Source: Clostridia bacterium
GTDB taxonomy: Bacteria; Bacillota_A; Clostridia; Christensenellales; Aristaeellaceae
Assembly: GCA_017432405.1 (NCBI GenBank)
Contig: JAFRJF010000289.1
Span: 1 to 26,015, forward strand
DNA length: 26,015 nucleotides
Reading direction: 5' to 3'
A program made the translations under genes and the position numbers. The stretch's first letter is position 1; every line of letters starts with the position of its first letter. The notes beneath the pieces are model-generated. The model did not search any database. It saw only the letters and a list, made by a program, of their open reading frames with translations, and was not told the origin of the DNA. This document shows positions 6,378 through 13,479 of this stretch, piece by piece.

Positions 6378-7397
6378 CTAATCGTTTTCCTCCAGTATGG
6401 ACTTCAGCTGCTGGATCATCTGCTCGTCGGTCAGACGGAACTTGAACACCACGCGGCGGGAGGCGTCCATGTCCTCGAAGCCGTTGGCGTCCAGCACCGG
6501 ATCGCTGAAGGAGCGCCCGTTGGCGGTCACCACCTCGCGCAGCCGGCGCTTCTGGGCGGCGCTGATGCCCCGGTAATCGTCGTCCAGCACGTAGGACGCC
6601 ACCGCCAGCGCGCGCTGCTGGGACAGGGCCAGGTTGTCCAGGTAGGTGCCCAGGGAATCGGTGTGGCCCTCGATGAGGATCTCCGACACGTAGTTTTCGT
6701 ATTCCTCGGAGAACAGCACGTCCAGGTACACGGGCAGGAAGCGGTCGATGAAGCGCTCGCCCCGCTCGGACAGGTCATAGCTGCCCAGCTCGAACATCAC
6801 GTCGGATTCCAGGGCGATGGCGCCGTTGGCCGGGTCCACCTGGGCCTGGATGCTGGCGCCCTTCAGGGCGCTGGACAGCGACGATATGATGCGTGTGCGC
6901 AGGCCCACCAGGGCCTCGATCTGTACCTGCTGATCCTCCAACACTTTTTGCTGCTGGTCGATCTGGGTCTGCTGGGCGCCCAGCTGTACGCTCAGCGCGT
7001 CCAGCTGCTCCTTCTGTGCGGCGATCTCGTCCTCCTTTTCCTGCACCAGCGACTGGGCCTTGCTCAGCTCCTCCTGCTGGCTGGCCAGCACGCTCTGGGC
7101 GTCCTCCAGCCCCCGCTGGGCGGCCTCCAGGCGGATCTGCTGGGCGATCAGCTGGGTCTCGGATTCGCTCAGCTTGGTCTTCTGCTCCTCCAGGCTGGCG
7201 TTGGCCTGGTCCAGGTCGTACTGCTGGCGGGCGATCTCCGCCATGTTGATTTCGTACATATCAAAATACTGGTACATGATGTAGAACATGATCAGTATGA
7301 ATATCAGCAAAAGGGCGCTCATCAGGTCTGAAAAGCTGAGCCACTGCACGCCGTTGTTGCTCACCCGGCGATGGGTGTGGGCGCGTGTGCTGCGCAT
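6378..7397 (-). CDS. ZorB/MotB-like stator protein with OmpA-type peptidoglycan-binding domain
   Basis: Predicted stator subunit of a proton-driven membrane motor. From the ATG at 7397 (GGGGG 7 bases upstream; the in-frame TTG 6 bases earlier is less likely) it has 339 residues. A short cytoplasmic N-terminus leads to one membrane helix (about 18-41) with WLSFSDLMSALLLIFILIMF; Asp24 sits at the place of the ion-carrying Asp of MotB and ZorB, and the flanking motif is much closer to ZorB than to flagellar MotB. A coiled coil of about 100 residues follows (about 50-150). The C-terminal OmpA-like domain (about 180-330) has ILIEGHTDSLGTYLDNLALS, an RALAVASYVL helix and SRRVVFKFRL, the peptidoglycan-binding features. 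It lies 18 bases after the ZorA-like gene. The long coil between membrane helix and OmpA domain is unusual for the family. Confidence 0.85.
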   Translation of the reverse strand: MRSTRAHTHRRVSNNGVQWLSFSDLMSALLLIFILIMFYIMYQYFDMYEINMAEIARQQYDLDQANASLEEQKTKLSESETQLIAQQIRLEAAQRGLEDAQSVLASQQEELSKAQSLVQEKEDEIAAQKEQLDALSVQLGAQQTQIDQQQKVLEDQQVQIEALVGLRTRIISSLSSALKGASIQAQVDPANGAIALESDVMFELGSYDLSERGERFIDRFLPVYLDVLFSEEYENYVSEILIEGHTDSLGTYLDNLALSQQRALAVASYVLDDDYRGISAAQKRRLREVVTANGRSFSDPVLDANGFEDMDASRRVVFKFRLTDEQMIQQLKSILEEND

Positions 7398-7415
7398 GGG
7401 CAAACCCCCTTTCGG

Positions 7416-8906
7416 TTATTGTCGATATAAGCGGTCCGCCGTGTCCTCCAGGGCCTGCTGGGCCTGGACCATGGCGTCGGTCAGGCGGTCCACCTGGTCC
7501 AGGAAGCGGTTGTTGACGTCGGAGACCGCGTCGGGCAGGCCCTGCACCGCGGAGGCGATGTTCGAAGCCAGGTAATCCACCCGCTGGGTGAACTGGTTGA
7601 CATAGTCGCGGTAGGCGTCCATGGTGCTGTTGAACTCGTCCTGAAGCTGCCGGTTGGCCTGGATGTGCACCTTTTCGATGCTGGCGGCGGAGGAGCGCAG
7701 GTCGGCGGTGGCCTTCTGCATGGCGTCCACGATGCGGCTCAGGTCGGCCTGCATCGAGCTGACCGTCTTCAGGTAGCTGTTCTGCTGGCGGGAGACCTGC
7801 TCCATCTTATCCACGGCATCTGCCATGTTCACCAGGTTCACGTCAGCCTGGCGGCTGGACTCGTTGAGCTGGCGAACGTAATCCGACATGCCCTTGAGCG
7901 TCTCCTGGGAGAGCTGCTGCATCTTCTGCAGGTCCTCGAGGGCGCTCTTCGCCCCGGCCAGCGATGCCCGCACCACCACGCAGCTCTCCTGCTGCTGGCG
8001 GCTGGTCTCGTCCAGCACCTCGCCGAAGCGCTGCAGCCGGCCGCGCATGGTCTCGTCCAGCCGGTCGGCGAAGCGCTGCATCACCGCGTCCATGAAGCGC
8101 ATCTGTTCCTTGGTGGAGACGTTGACGAAGCTCTTGAAGGACTGGTTCAGCGGCTCGACGGCGTCGCGGACGGCGGCGGCCATGTTTTCGGTGAAGGCGC
8201 CGTTCAGGTCCTTGGCCATGGTCTGGATCAGGGCGGTCTGCTCCTGCTGGTAGATGGCGATCTGGGTCATCGGGTCCACGCTCAGCACGCCGGCGTGGCG
8301 GCTCATGGCCCCGTAGAACTCCTTCAGCGTGTGCTCGCTGGATCCGTAGACCGCCCTGGTGATCAGCGTGAACAGCACGCTGCCCACCACGCCGAATATG
8401 GACGTGGTGAAGGCGTAGCGCATGCCGGGGATCAGCGTGACGATGGACTGCTGCACCGCGGCGGAGTCGCTCATGTTGAAGCCGGAAAGGCCCTGGGCCA
8501 GGCCGATCAGCGTGCCCAGGAAGCCCAGCGAGGTCATCAGCCCGGGCAGCGACTCGGCGAAGGACGCCCGGCCGGGGCCGTACATGACGGTCTCTTCATT
8601 GATATAGTCCTCCACGTTGCTGGCGTTGTGATAAACGCCGTCGGCGAAGAACAGGTTGTTCAGGTACTCGCTCCAGTGGGGATACAGCGCGCCCTTGCCC
8701 AGGAAATCGTCCTGCTGCCAGGCGTATTTCTTGTCCCCCTGGGAGCGGATGCTGCGGATGGCCCGGCGCAGCGTGCCCCGGGTGTGCACCACCGGCGCGA
8801 TGCAGCGCACCAGGCCCACCACGAAGAGCACCACGATGGCGATGTAGACCACCAGGTTCGATACGCCGCTGAGGGCGTTCTGAAAGAAGGACTGAAAGAA
8901 GTTCAT
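7416..8906 (-). CDS. ZorA/MotA-like proton channel protein with long cytoplasmic tail
   Basis: Predicted motor subunit that would form a pentamer around two ZorB-like proteins. From the ATG at 8906 (GGGAGGT 5 bases upstream) it has 496 residues. Membrane helices are at about 18-40, 121-142 and 160-185. SLPGLMTSLGFLGTLIGL and LIPGMRYAFTTSIFG carry the conserved Pro-Gly and Thr/Ser residues of the MotA/TolQ/ZorA ion path. Residues 190-496 are almost wholly helical and coiled-coil-like, the tail that in Zorya motors projects into the cytoplasm. The gene leads a three-gene operon with the genes at 6378 and 5791. There is no zorC, zorD or zorE, nor any other effector nearby, so its role in defence is an inference. 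Flagellar MotA is excluded by the tail and the absence of flagellar neighbours. Confidence 0.85.
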   Translation of the reverse strand: MNFFQSFFQNALSGVSNLVVYIAIVVLFVVGLVRCIAPVVHTRGTLRRAIRSIRSQGDKKYAWQQDDFLGKGALYPHWSEYLNNLFFADGVYHNASNVEDYINEETVMYGPGRASFAESLPGLMTSLGFLGTLIGLAQGLSGFNMSDSAAVQQSIVTLIPGMRYAFTTSIFGVVGSVLFTLITRAVYGSSEHTLKEFYGAMSRHAGVLSVDPMTQIAIYQQEQTALIQTMAKDLNGAFTENMAAAVRDAVEPLNQSFKSFVNVSTKEQMRFMDAVMQRFADRLDETMRGRLQRFGEVLDETSRQQQESCVVVRASLAGAKSALEDLQKMQQLSQETLKGMSDYVRQLNESSRQADVNLVNMADAVDKMEQVSRQQNSYLKTVSSMQADLSRIVDAMQKATADLRSSAASIEKVHIQANRQLQDEFNSTMDAYRDYVNQFTQRVDYLASNIASAVQGLPDAVSDVNNRFLDQVDRLTDAMVQAQQALEDTADRLYRQ

Positions 8907-9120
8907 AGGCACCTCCCGGTCGGGCAGGCGCACCCCCGGCGGCCCCGGGCCGGGCGCCTGCGTCGTCCGCCATTGGACGCAGCGCGCGCCCCGTCGGTTC
9001 CATATTATGTCAACGGGGCAACGGGTCTCGTACCCCAAGTATACTTATTCAAATATCAGTATAGCATCACAATCGTGTATCCGTGCGTAGAAAAGTTGAC
9101 TAAATAATGACAAATGGCGG
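8907..9120. other. Divergent intergenic region between the motor operon and the dehydrogenase
   Basis: The half nearest 8907 is GC-rich without visible structure. At 9036-9072 an AT-rich patch holds two TATACT motifs on the minus strand and a weak TTGTGA / AATAAG pair (17-base spacing) that could serve the motor operon. No convincing consensus promoter was found for that operon. Confidence 0.4.
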
Positions 9121-9149
9121 TTCACTTTTGCCCCGGTTTCGTGTATAAT
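9121..9149 (+). promoter_or_regulatory. Predicted promoter of the short-chain dehydrogenase operon
   Basis: TTCACT (9121-9126) and a perfect TATAAT (9144-9149) are 17 bases apart. The start codon follows about 40 bases later. Confidence 0.7.
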
Positions 9150-9188
9150 GGAAGGGATCAACCGGCACAGCCAATGGAGGCAACACAG

Positions 9189-9980
9189 ATGGACAAGGTC
9201 GTCATACTCACCGGCGGCTCGAGCGGCATCGGCCGGGCCACGGCCCGGTTGCTGCGGGAACAGGGCTGCACGGTGTATGAGTTCAGCCGCCGCCCCGCCC
9301 CGGAGGACCCCTTTCACATGGGCGTGGACGTGACCGACGGCGCGGCGGTGAAGGCCGCCACGGACGCCGTGTTCGAGCGGGAGGGCCGCATCGACATACT
9401 GATCAACAACGCAGGCTTCGGCATATCCGGGGCGATGGAATTCACCGACCCCGCCGACGCCCACCGGCTGATGGAGGTCAACCTTTTCGGCATGGACAAC
9501 GCCATCCGCGCCGCGCTGCCCCACATGCGCAGGGCCGGCTCCGGCCGGATCGTGAACATCAGCAGCGTGGCGGGGGTGTTCGCCATCCCCTTCCAGGCCT
9601 GGTATTCCATCTCCAAGGCGGCGGTGCGCGCGCTGACCATGGCCCTGTACAACGAGGTGGCCCCCTTCGGCATCCAGGTGACCAGCGTGATGCCCGGCGA
9701 CATCCGCACCGGCTTCACCGCCGCCCGGAAGAAGAGCGTCGAGGGCGACGACGTCTACGGCGGGCGCATCAGCGCCTCGGTGGCGAAGATGGAGAAGGAC
9801 GAGCAGAACGGCATGCGACCGGAGGGGGCCGCGAAGACCATCGCGCGGGTGGCGCTGAAGCAGGGGCGGGTCAAGCCCTTCTATGCCATCGGCCTTTCCT
9901 ATAAGTTCCTGGTGCTGCTGGACAGCCTGCTGCCCTGCCGGGCGGTGCGCTGGCTGCTGTATCAGCTGTACGGGAAGTGA
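9189..9980 (+). CDS. Short-chain dehydrogenase/reductase (SDR family)
   Basis: NAD(P)-dependent oxidoreductase of unknown substrate. The 263 residues hold the classical SDR signatures: the nucleotide-binding TGGSSGIG at 8-15, NNAG in the fourth strand region, and the catalytic Ser (NISSVAG) with YSISK. A C-terminal extension (YKFLVLLDSLLPCRAVRWLLYQLYG) is hydrophobic, as in SDRs that act on lipids or associate with membranes. I chose the ATG at 9189 because GGAGG lies 8 bases upstream and the protein begins directly with the Rossmann strand; the open frame upstream has no good start. The membrane protein at 10040 follows on the same strand. Confidence 0.93.
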   Translation: MDKVVILTGGSSGIGRATARLLREQGCTVYEFSRRPAPEDPFHMGVDVTDGAAVKAATDAVFEREGRIDILINNAGFGISGAMEFTDPADAHRLMEVNLFGMDNAIRAALPHMRRAGSGRIVNISSVAGVFAIPFQAWYSISKAAVRALTMALYNEVAPFGIQVTSVMPGDIRTGFTAARKKSVEGDDVYGGRISASVAKMEKDEQNGMRPEGAAKTIARVALKQGRVKPFYAIGLSYKFLVLLDSLLPCRAVRWLLYQLYGK

Positions 9981-9983
9981 GGG

Positions 9984-10018
9984 ATTAGGATTTAGGATTT
10001 AGGATTTTAGGATTTAGG
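9984..10018. repeat. Degenerate heptanucleotide tandem repeat (GGATTTA type)
   Basis: About five imperfect copies of GGATTTA (one with an extra T, one lacking a T) directly follow the dehydrogenase stop. It is intergenic and of the same 7-base type as repeats at 441 and 18876. Confidence 0.85.
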
Positions 10019-10039
10019 GGAAAGCGAGGCGTAAACGCC

Positions 10040-10576
10040 ATGAACAAGCAAACCCGCCGCGTGGCCATCAGCGGCATGATGGTGGCGCTGGCGACGGCCA
10101 TACTGCTGATGGGCGGCGTGATCCCCGCCGCCACCTTCGTCGGCCCCGCCCTGGCCGGAATCGTCATGATCCCCGTGCTGGTGGAGGGCGGGCGGCGCAT
10201 GGCCCTGGGGGCCTGGCTGGCGGTCAGCGCCCTGGGCCTGATGCTCTGCGCGGACAAGGAGGCGGCGCTGCTGTTCGCCTTCCTGGGCTGGTATCCGGCG
10301 ATGAAGTGGACGCTGGACGCCAGGCTGCCGGGCTGGAAGGGGCTGCCGGTGAAGCTGCTGTTATGGAACGCCTGCGCCGGGGCGATGGCAGCGCTGATCT
10401 TCTATGTCTTTCGGATGGACCAGATCATCGCCGAATACCGGGAGATGAGCCGGGTCATGCTGGTGGCGTTCATACTGCTGGCCAACGTGACGCTGGTGCT
10501 CTATGACCGCCTGCTGAACATCATGCTCATCGTGTACGTGCGGAAGCTGCGGCCGAAGCTGTTCAAGGGGCACTGA
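10040..10576 (+). CDS. Small polytopic membrane protein, ECF-S-like appearance
   Basis: No firm family assignment. The 178 residues carry about five or six membrane helices (roughly 10-30, 35-50, 55-71, 75-91, 107-125, 139-168) and a basic C-terminus. The opening TRRVAISGMMVALATAILLMGG resembles substrate-binding (S) subunits of ECF vitamin transporters and related clostridial membrane proteins, but no diagnostic motif is visible and no ECF ATPase is nearby. A small hairpin, GGCG-TAAA-CGCC at 10028-10039, lies between a GAGG ribosome binding site (10026-10029) and the ATG. It probably shares the promoter at 9121 and ends at the terminator at 10586. Confidence 0.8.
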   Translation: MNKQTRRVAISGMMVALATAILLMGGVIPAATFVGPALAGIVMIPVLVEGGRRMALGAWLAVSALGLMLCADKEAALLFAFLGWYPAMKWTLDARLPGWKGLPVKLLLWNACAGAMAALIFYVFRMDQIIAEYREMSRVMLVAFILLANVTLVLYDRLLNIMLIVYVRKLRPKLFKGH

Positions 10577-10585
10577 GTGTGAAGG

Positions 10586-10637
10586 AATCAGGTCCCCGAA
10601 AAAGGGCGAAAATTCGCCTTTTTTCGGGGACCTGATT
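10586..10637. terminator. Long inverted-repeat terminator, probably bidirectional
   Basis: Two 25-base arms that differ at one wobble position are separated by 2 bases. The inner part GGCGAA-AA-TTCGCC followed by TTTTTT is a standard rho-independent terminator for the gene at 10040. The outer arms (AATCAGGTCCCCG and its complement) extend it, and the reverse strand has a matching T5. Confidence 0.85.
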
Positions 10638-11062
10638 ATTATTATCCCCATTTTTCAATGTAGACTTCGGTCTGTATCTGCCCCGGGCGGCACGCGCCGC
10701 TGGCGGCGCCCCGCGCCGCCTCCATCCGAAGGGCAGGCGCATCACAATGCCGTCACAATCCCCGGAAAAGCTGCGCACCAGTCCAATTAACAATCGACTC
10801 CGGTCGACTTAACAAACCGCCGGGCCCCTCCGCCGGTCAGTTCGCCGCCCGGCGGCTCCCCGCCCTGTTCGCCCCTGCCATTCGGGCTTCCGGGCTTATC
10901 CGTTTCCGGGTAAAAGACTCCGGTTTGTTAATCTGTGTGTCGAAACAAATCGCCTCGCCATTATGTTTTCCGCACAATGCTGTCGAAATTTGACGTCCGG
11001 GAGCGGCGGTCCCGCCGGTGAAGGTCCCCTCCGGCAAACGCACAATATTCCCCCTCTCCCCC
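10638..11062. other. 425-base gene-free stretch with a spaced inverted repeat
   Basis: No credible coding region on either strand. It holds TTAACAAACCG at 10809-10819 and its exact complement CGGTTTGTTAA at 10921-10931, 101 bases apart. GACTCCGG occurs near each arm, and several small GC-rich hairpins lie in between (for example around 10820-10856). It could be a non-coding RNA, a regulatory region or decayed sequence; I cannot decide. Confidence 0.45.
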
Positions 11063-11091
11063 TTCTCCGGCGTCAAAAAATGTGTTATAAT
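11063..11091 (+). promoter_or_regulatory. Predicted promoter of the pyrophosphatase-rsmG genes
   Basis: A perfect TATAAT (11086-11091) has a weak -35 candidate, TTCTCC (11063-11068), 17 bases upstream. The ribosome binding site AGGAGG is at 11107-11112. Confidence 0.6.
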
Positions 11092-11119
11092 GGGTCTATA
11101 CGACACAGGAGGTGACGCC

Positions 11120-12736
11120 ATGGAACCCATCTATGTCACAGGCCACCGCAACCCCGATACCGATTCCATCGTCTCGGCCATGGCCTATGCCCAGCTGCGC
11201 ACAGCCCTGGGCGACCGGGAATACGTGGCCGCGCGCCTGGGGCGCATCAGCGACGAGACCCAGCTGGTGCTGGACCGATTCGGCTTCGAGCCCCCGGTGC
11301 TGATCCACGACCTGCGCACCCAGGTCAGCGACCTGAACTACGACACGCCCCCGGCCCTGAACAAGGCCGCCACGGTGGACCGTGCCTGGCAGCTGCTGCA
11401 CCGGGACGAGAACACCGTGGCCCTGCCCGTGGTGGAGGACGACGGCACGCTGTTCGGCATGCTGTCCACCAACACCATCGCCGCCCAGGACATGAATTCG
11501 GTGCTGAACCCGGTCATCGAGGACATCCCCGTGTTCAACCTGGTCAGCGCACTGGAGGGCAGCATCGTGCTGGACGCCCAGACCCCCACCAACAGCGTGT
11601 CCGGCCGGGTGACCATCGCCCTGCCGGCCAACGGCGAGGAGGCCATCAACCTCTCCCCCGATACGGTGCTGGTCTGCGGCAACCAGCCCGACGTGATACT
11701 GGACGCCCTGAGGGCGAAGGTACCCTGCGTGGTGGTGTGCCAGGCCGCCGTGCCCGAGGAGGCCCGGGAGCTGCCCCTGAGCAGCCTGGTCATCTCCACC
11801 CCCCAGGAGCCCTATCGCGCCGCCCGGATGATCTTCCAGTCGGTGCCGGTGTGGCGGGTGTGCCGCACCGAAGAGCTGTGCCCGGCGCGGCTTTCGGACT
11901 ACGTGGACGACGTGCGCCAGATGGCCCAGGACAACAAGCACCGGGCCTTCCCCGTGGTGGACGACGACGACCGCGTGGTGGGCATGCTCAGCCGCATCCA
12001 CCTGCTCAAGCCCCGGCGCAAGCGGGTGGTGCTGGTGGACCACAACGAGGTGTCTCAGTCCGTGCCCGGGCTGGAACAGGCCGAGATCCTGGAGATCATC
12101 GACCATCACCGCCTGGCCGACGTGCAGACCGGCAACCCCATCTACATGCGCAACGAGCCCGTGGGCAGCACCGCCACCATCATCGCCGGCATGTTCATGG
12201 AGCGCGGCCTGATGCCCGGCACCCGCATGGCGGGGCTGATCACCTGCGCCATCATCTCCGACACGCTGATGTTCAAATCCCCCACCTGCACCCCCCGGGA
12301 CCGGCTGATGGCCGAGCGCATGGCCTCCATCGCCCACGAATCGCTGGACGCCCTGGGGCAGATGATCTTCTCCGCCTCCACCAGCGACGACAAGTCCCCG
12401 GACGACATACTGTTCCAGGACTACAAGGAGTTCATGATCTCCGGCCACACGCTGGGCGTGGGCCAGGTGGTGACGCTGGATTCCGACCGGGTGCTGAAGC
12501 GCCGGGAGGCCTTCCTGGAGGCCATGCAGGCGCGCATGGAGGAGCGCAAGTACGACCTGATGCTGTTCCTGATCACCGACATGCTCCAGGAGGGCAGCCA
12601 GCTGCTGTTCCTGGGTTCGCCGGATGTGATCGCCCAGGCCTTCAACGTGCGCCCGGACGGCAACCAGGCCTTCCTGCCGGGCATACTCTCCCGCAAGAAG
12701 CAGGTCATACCCGCGCTGTCGGTGTTCTGGGGCTGA
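11120..12736 (+). CDS. Manganese-dependent inorganic pyrophosphatase with regulatory CBS and DRTGG domains (family II)
   Basis: Hydrolyses pyrophosphate to phosphate in the cytoplasm and drives biosynthetic reactions. The 538 residues fit CBS-type family II enzymes. The DHH catalytic domain is split: the N-terminal GHRNPDTDS gives metal ligands His9, Asp13 and Asp15; then a CBS domain (about 75-125), a DRTGG-like insert (about 140-245) and a second CBS domain (about 248-298). The DHH domain resumes with VDHNE (307-309) and the DHH motif at 328-330, followed by the C-terminal DHHA2 domain. In the family the CBS insert binds adenine nucleotides (AMP and ADP inhibit, ATP can activate), so activity probably follows energy charge. 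The ATG at 11120 has AGGAGG 7 bases upstream. rsmG follows after 4 bases. Confidence 0.95.
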   Translation: MEPIYVTGHRNPDTDSIVSAMAYAQLRTALGDREYVAARLGRISDETQLVLDRFGFEPPVLIHDLRTQVSDLNYDTPPALNKAATVDRAWQLLHRDENTVALPVVEDDGTLFGMLSTNTIAAQDMNSVLNPVIEDIPVFNLVSALEGSIVLDAQTPTNSVSGRVTIALPANGEEAINLSPDTVLVCGNQPDVILDALRAKVPCVVVCQAAVPEEARELPLSSLVISTPQEPYRAARMIFQSVPVWRVCRTEELCPARLSDYVDDVRQMAQDNKHRAFPVVDDDDRVVGMLSRIHLLKPRRKRVVLVDHNEVSQSVPGLEQAEILEIIDHHRLADVQTGNPIYMRNEPVGSTATIIAGMFMERGLMPGTRMAGLITCAIISDTLMFKSPTCTPRDRLMAERMASIAHESLDALGQMIFSASTSDDKSPDDILFQDYKEFMISGHTLGVGQVVTLDSDRVLKRREAFLEAMQARMEERKYDLMLFLITDMLQEGSQLLFLGSPDVIAQAFNVRPDGNQAFLPGILSRKKQVIPALSVFWG

Positions 12737-12740
12737 TTTC

Positions 12741-13451
12741 ATGCTTACATCATTGCTGTTGGAGCGCGCCGCCGCCATGGGCATCCCCATGAGCCAGGGG
12801 CAGGCCGGACAATTCAATATTTACCATGATATGCTCGTTGAAGCCAACGCCCGCATGAACCTGACCCGGGTGCCGGAGGACCCCGCCGAGGCCGTGGACC
12901 GCAACTACCTGGACTGCATCGCCCCGCTGGCCGGAGGCTTCCCGGCGGTCGCCAGCGCCGTGGACGTGGGCTCCGGCGCGGGCTTTCCCGGCATACCGCT
13001 GGCCATCATGCTGCCGGACACCCGCTTCACGCTGGTGGACGCCCTGGGCAAGCGGGTAGATTTCCTGCGGGGCGTCATCGACCGCCTGGGCCTGAACGCC
13101 GAGGCGCTGCACCTGCGGGCCGAGGACGCGGCCCGGCGGGAGGGGCTGCGGGAGGGCTTCGACCTGGCCGTCGCCCGGGCGGTGGCCCCGATGAACGTGC
13201 TGTGCGAATATATGCTGCCCCTGGTCAAAGTGGGCGGACATATGCTGGCGCTGAAGGGCCCGGGCCTGGACGAGGAGCTGACCCGGGCCGAAAACGCCCT
13301 CAAGCTGCTGGGCGGCGAAGTTGAGCGCGTGCAGCCCCTCGCCATCCCCGGCCGGGACTGGAACCACCGGGCCGCCTGGATCGCAAAGACCGCCCCCACC
13401 CCCCGGAAGTATCCGAGGCGGGCCGGGACGGTGGAGAAGAGAGCGCTGTAA
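12741..13451 (+). CDS. rsmG: RsmG, 16S rRNA (guanine-527-N7)-methyltransferase
   Basis: Methylates N7 of G527 in 16S rRNA with S-adenosylmethionine; loss gives low-level streptomycin resistance in other bacteria. The 236 residues match the usual length. AVDVGSGAGFPGIPLAI (about 74-90) is the SAM-binding signature, FTLVDALGKRVDFLR is the conserved second strand, and ARAVAPMNVLCEYMLPLVKVGG and KYPRRAG near the end are family motifs. It starts 4 bases after the pyrophosphatase stop with no strong ribosome binding site (only GGGG), so translation is probably coupled. It is not next to mnmG or parAB as it often is near the origin. Confidence 0.96.
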   Translation: MLTSLLLERAAAMGIPMSQGQAGQFNIYHDMLVEANARMNLTRVPEDPAEAVDRNYLDCIAPLAGGFPAVASAVDVGSGAGFPGIPLAIMLPDTRFTLVDALGKRVDFLRGVIDRLGLNAEALHLRAEDAARREGLREGFDLAVARAVAPMNVLCEYMLPLVKVGGHMLALKGPGLDEELTRAENALKLLGGEVERVQPLAIPGRDWNHRAAWIAKTAPTPRKYPRRAGTVEKRAL

Positions 13452-13463
13452 ATACTGATTTAC
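13448..13463. promoter_or_regulatory. 16-base inverted repeat between rsmG and the ferredoxin-type reductase (candidate operator)
   Basis: GTAAAT-ACTG-ATTTAC is a perfect inverted repeat with 6-base arms. It overlaps the rsmG stop and lies just before the AAAGGAG ribosome binding site of the gene at 13480. The larE leader carries the same sequence with one base changed (2316-2301, minus strand). Confidence 0.45.
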
Positions 13464-13479
13464 CGAAAGGAGTTATACT

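Noticed and set aside
5791..8906. Complete Zorya system or flagellar motor
   Set aside because: No zorC, zorD, zorE, zorF or zorG-like gene flanks the pair, and there are no flagellar genes; only ZorAB-like components can be claimed.
9984..10018. GGATTTA repeat as a telomere or linear end
   Set aside because: It lies between two genes of one operon in continuous chromosomal sequence and is short and imperfect.
10837..11130. Minus-strand 97-codon open frame in the gap before the pyrophosphatase
   Set aside because: No ribosome binding site, no recognisable fold or motif, and it crosses the plus-strand promoter and start of the next gene.
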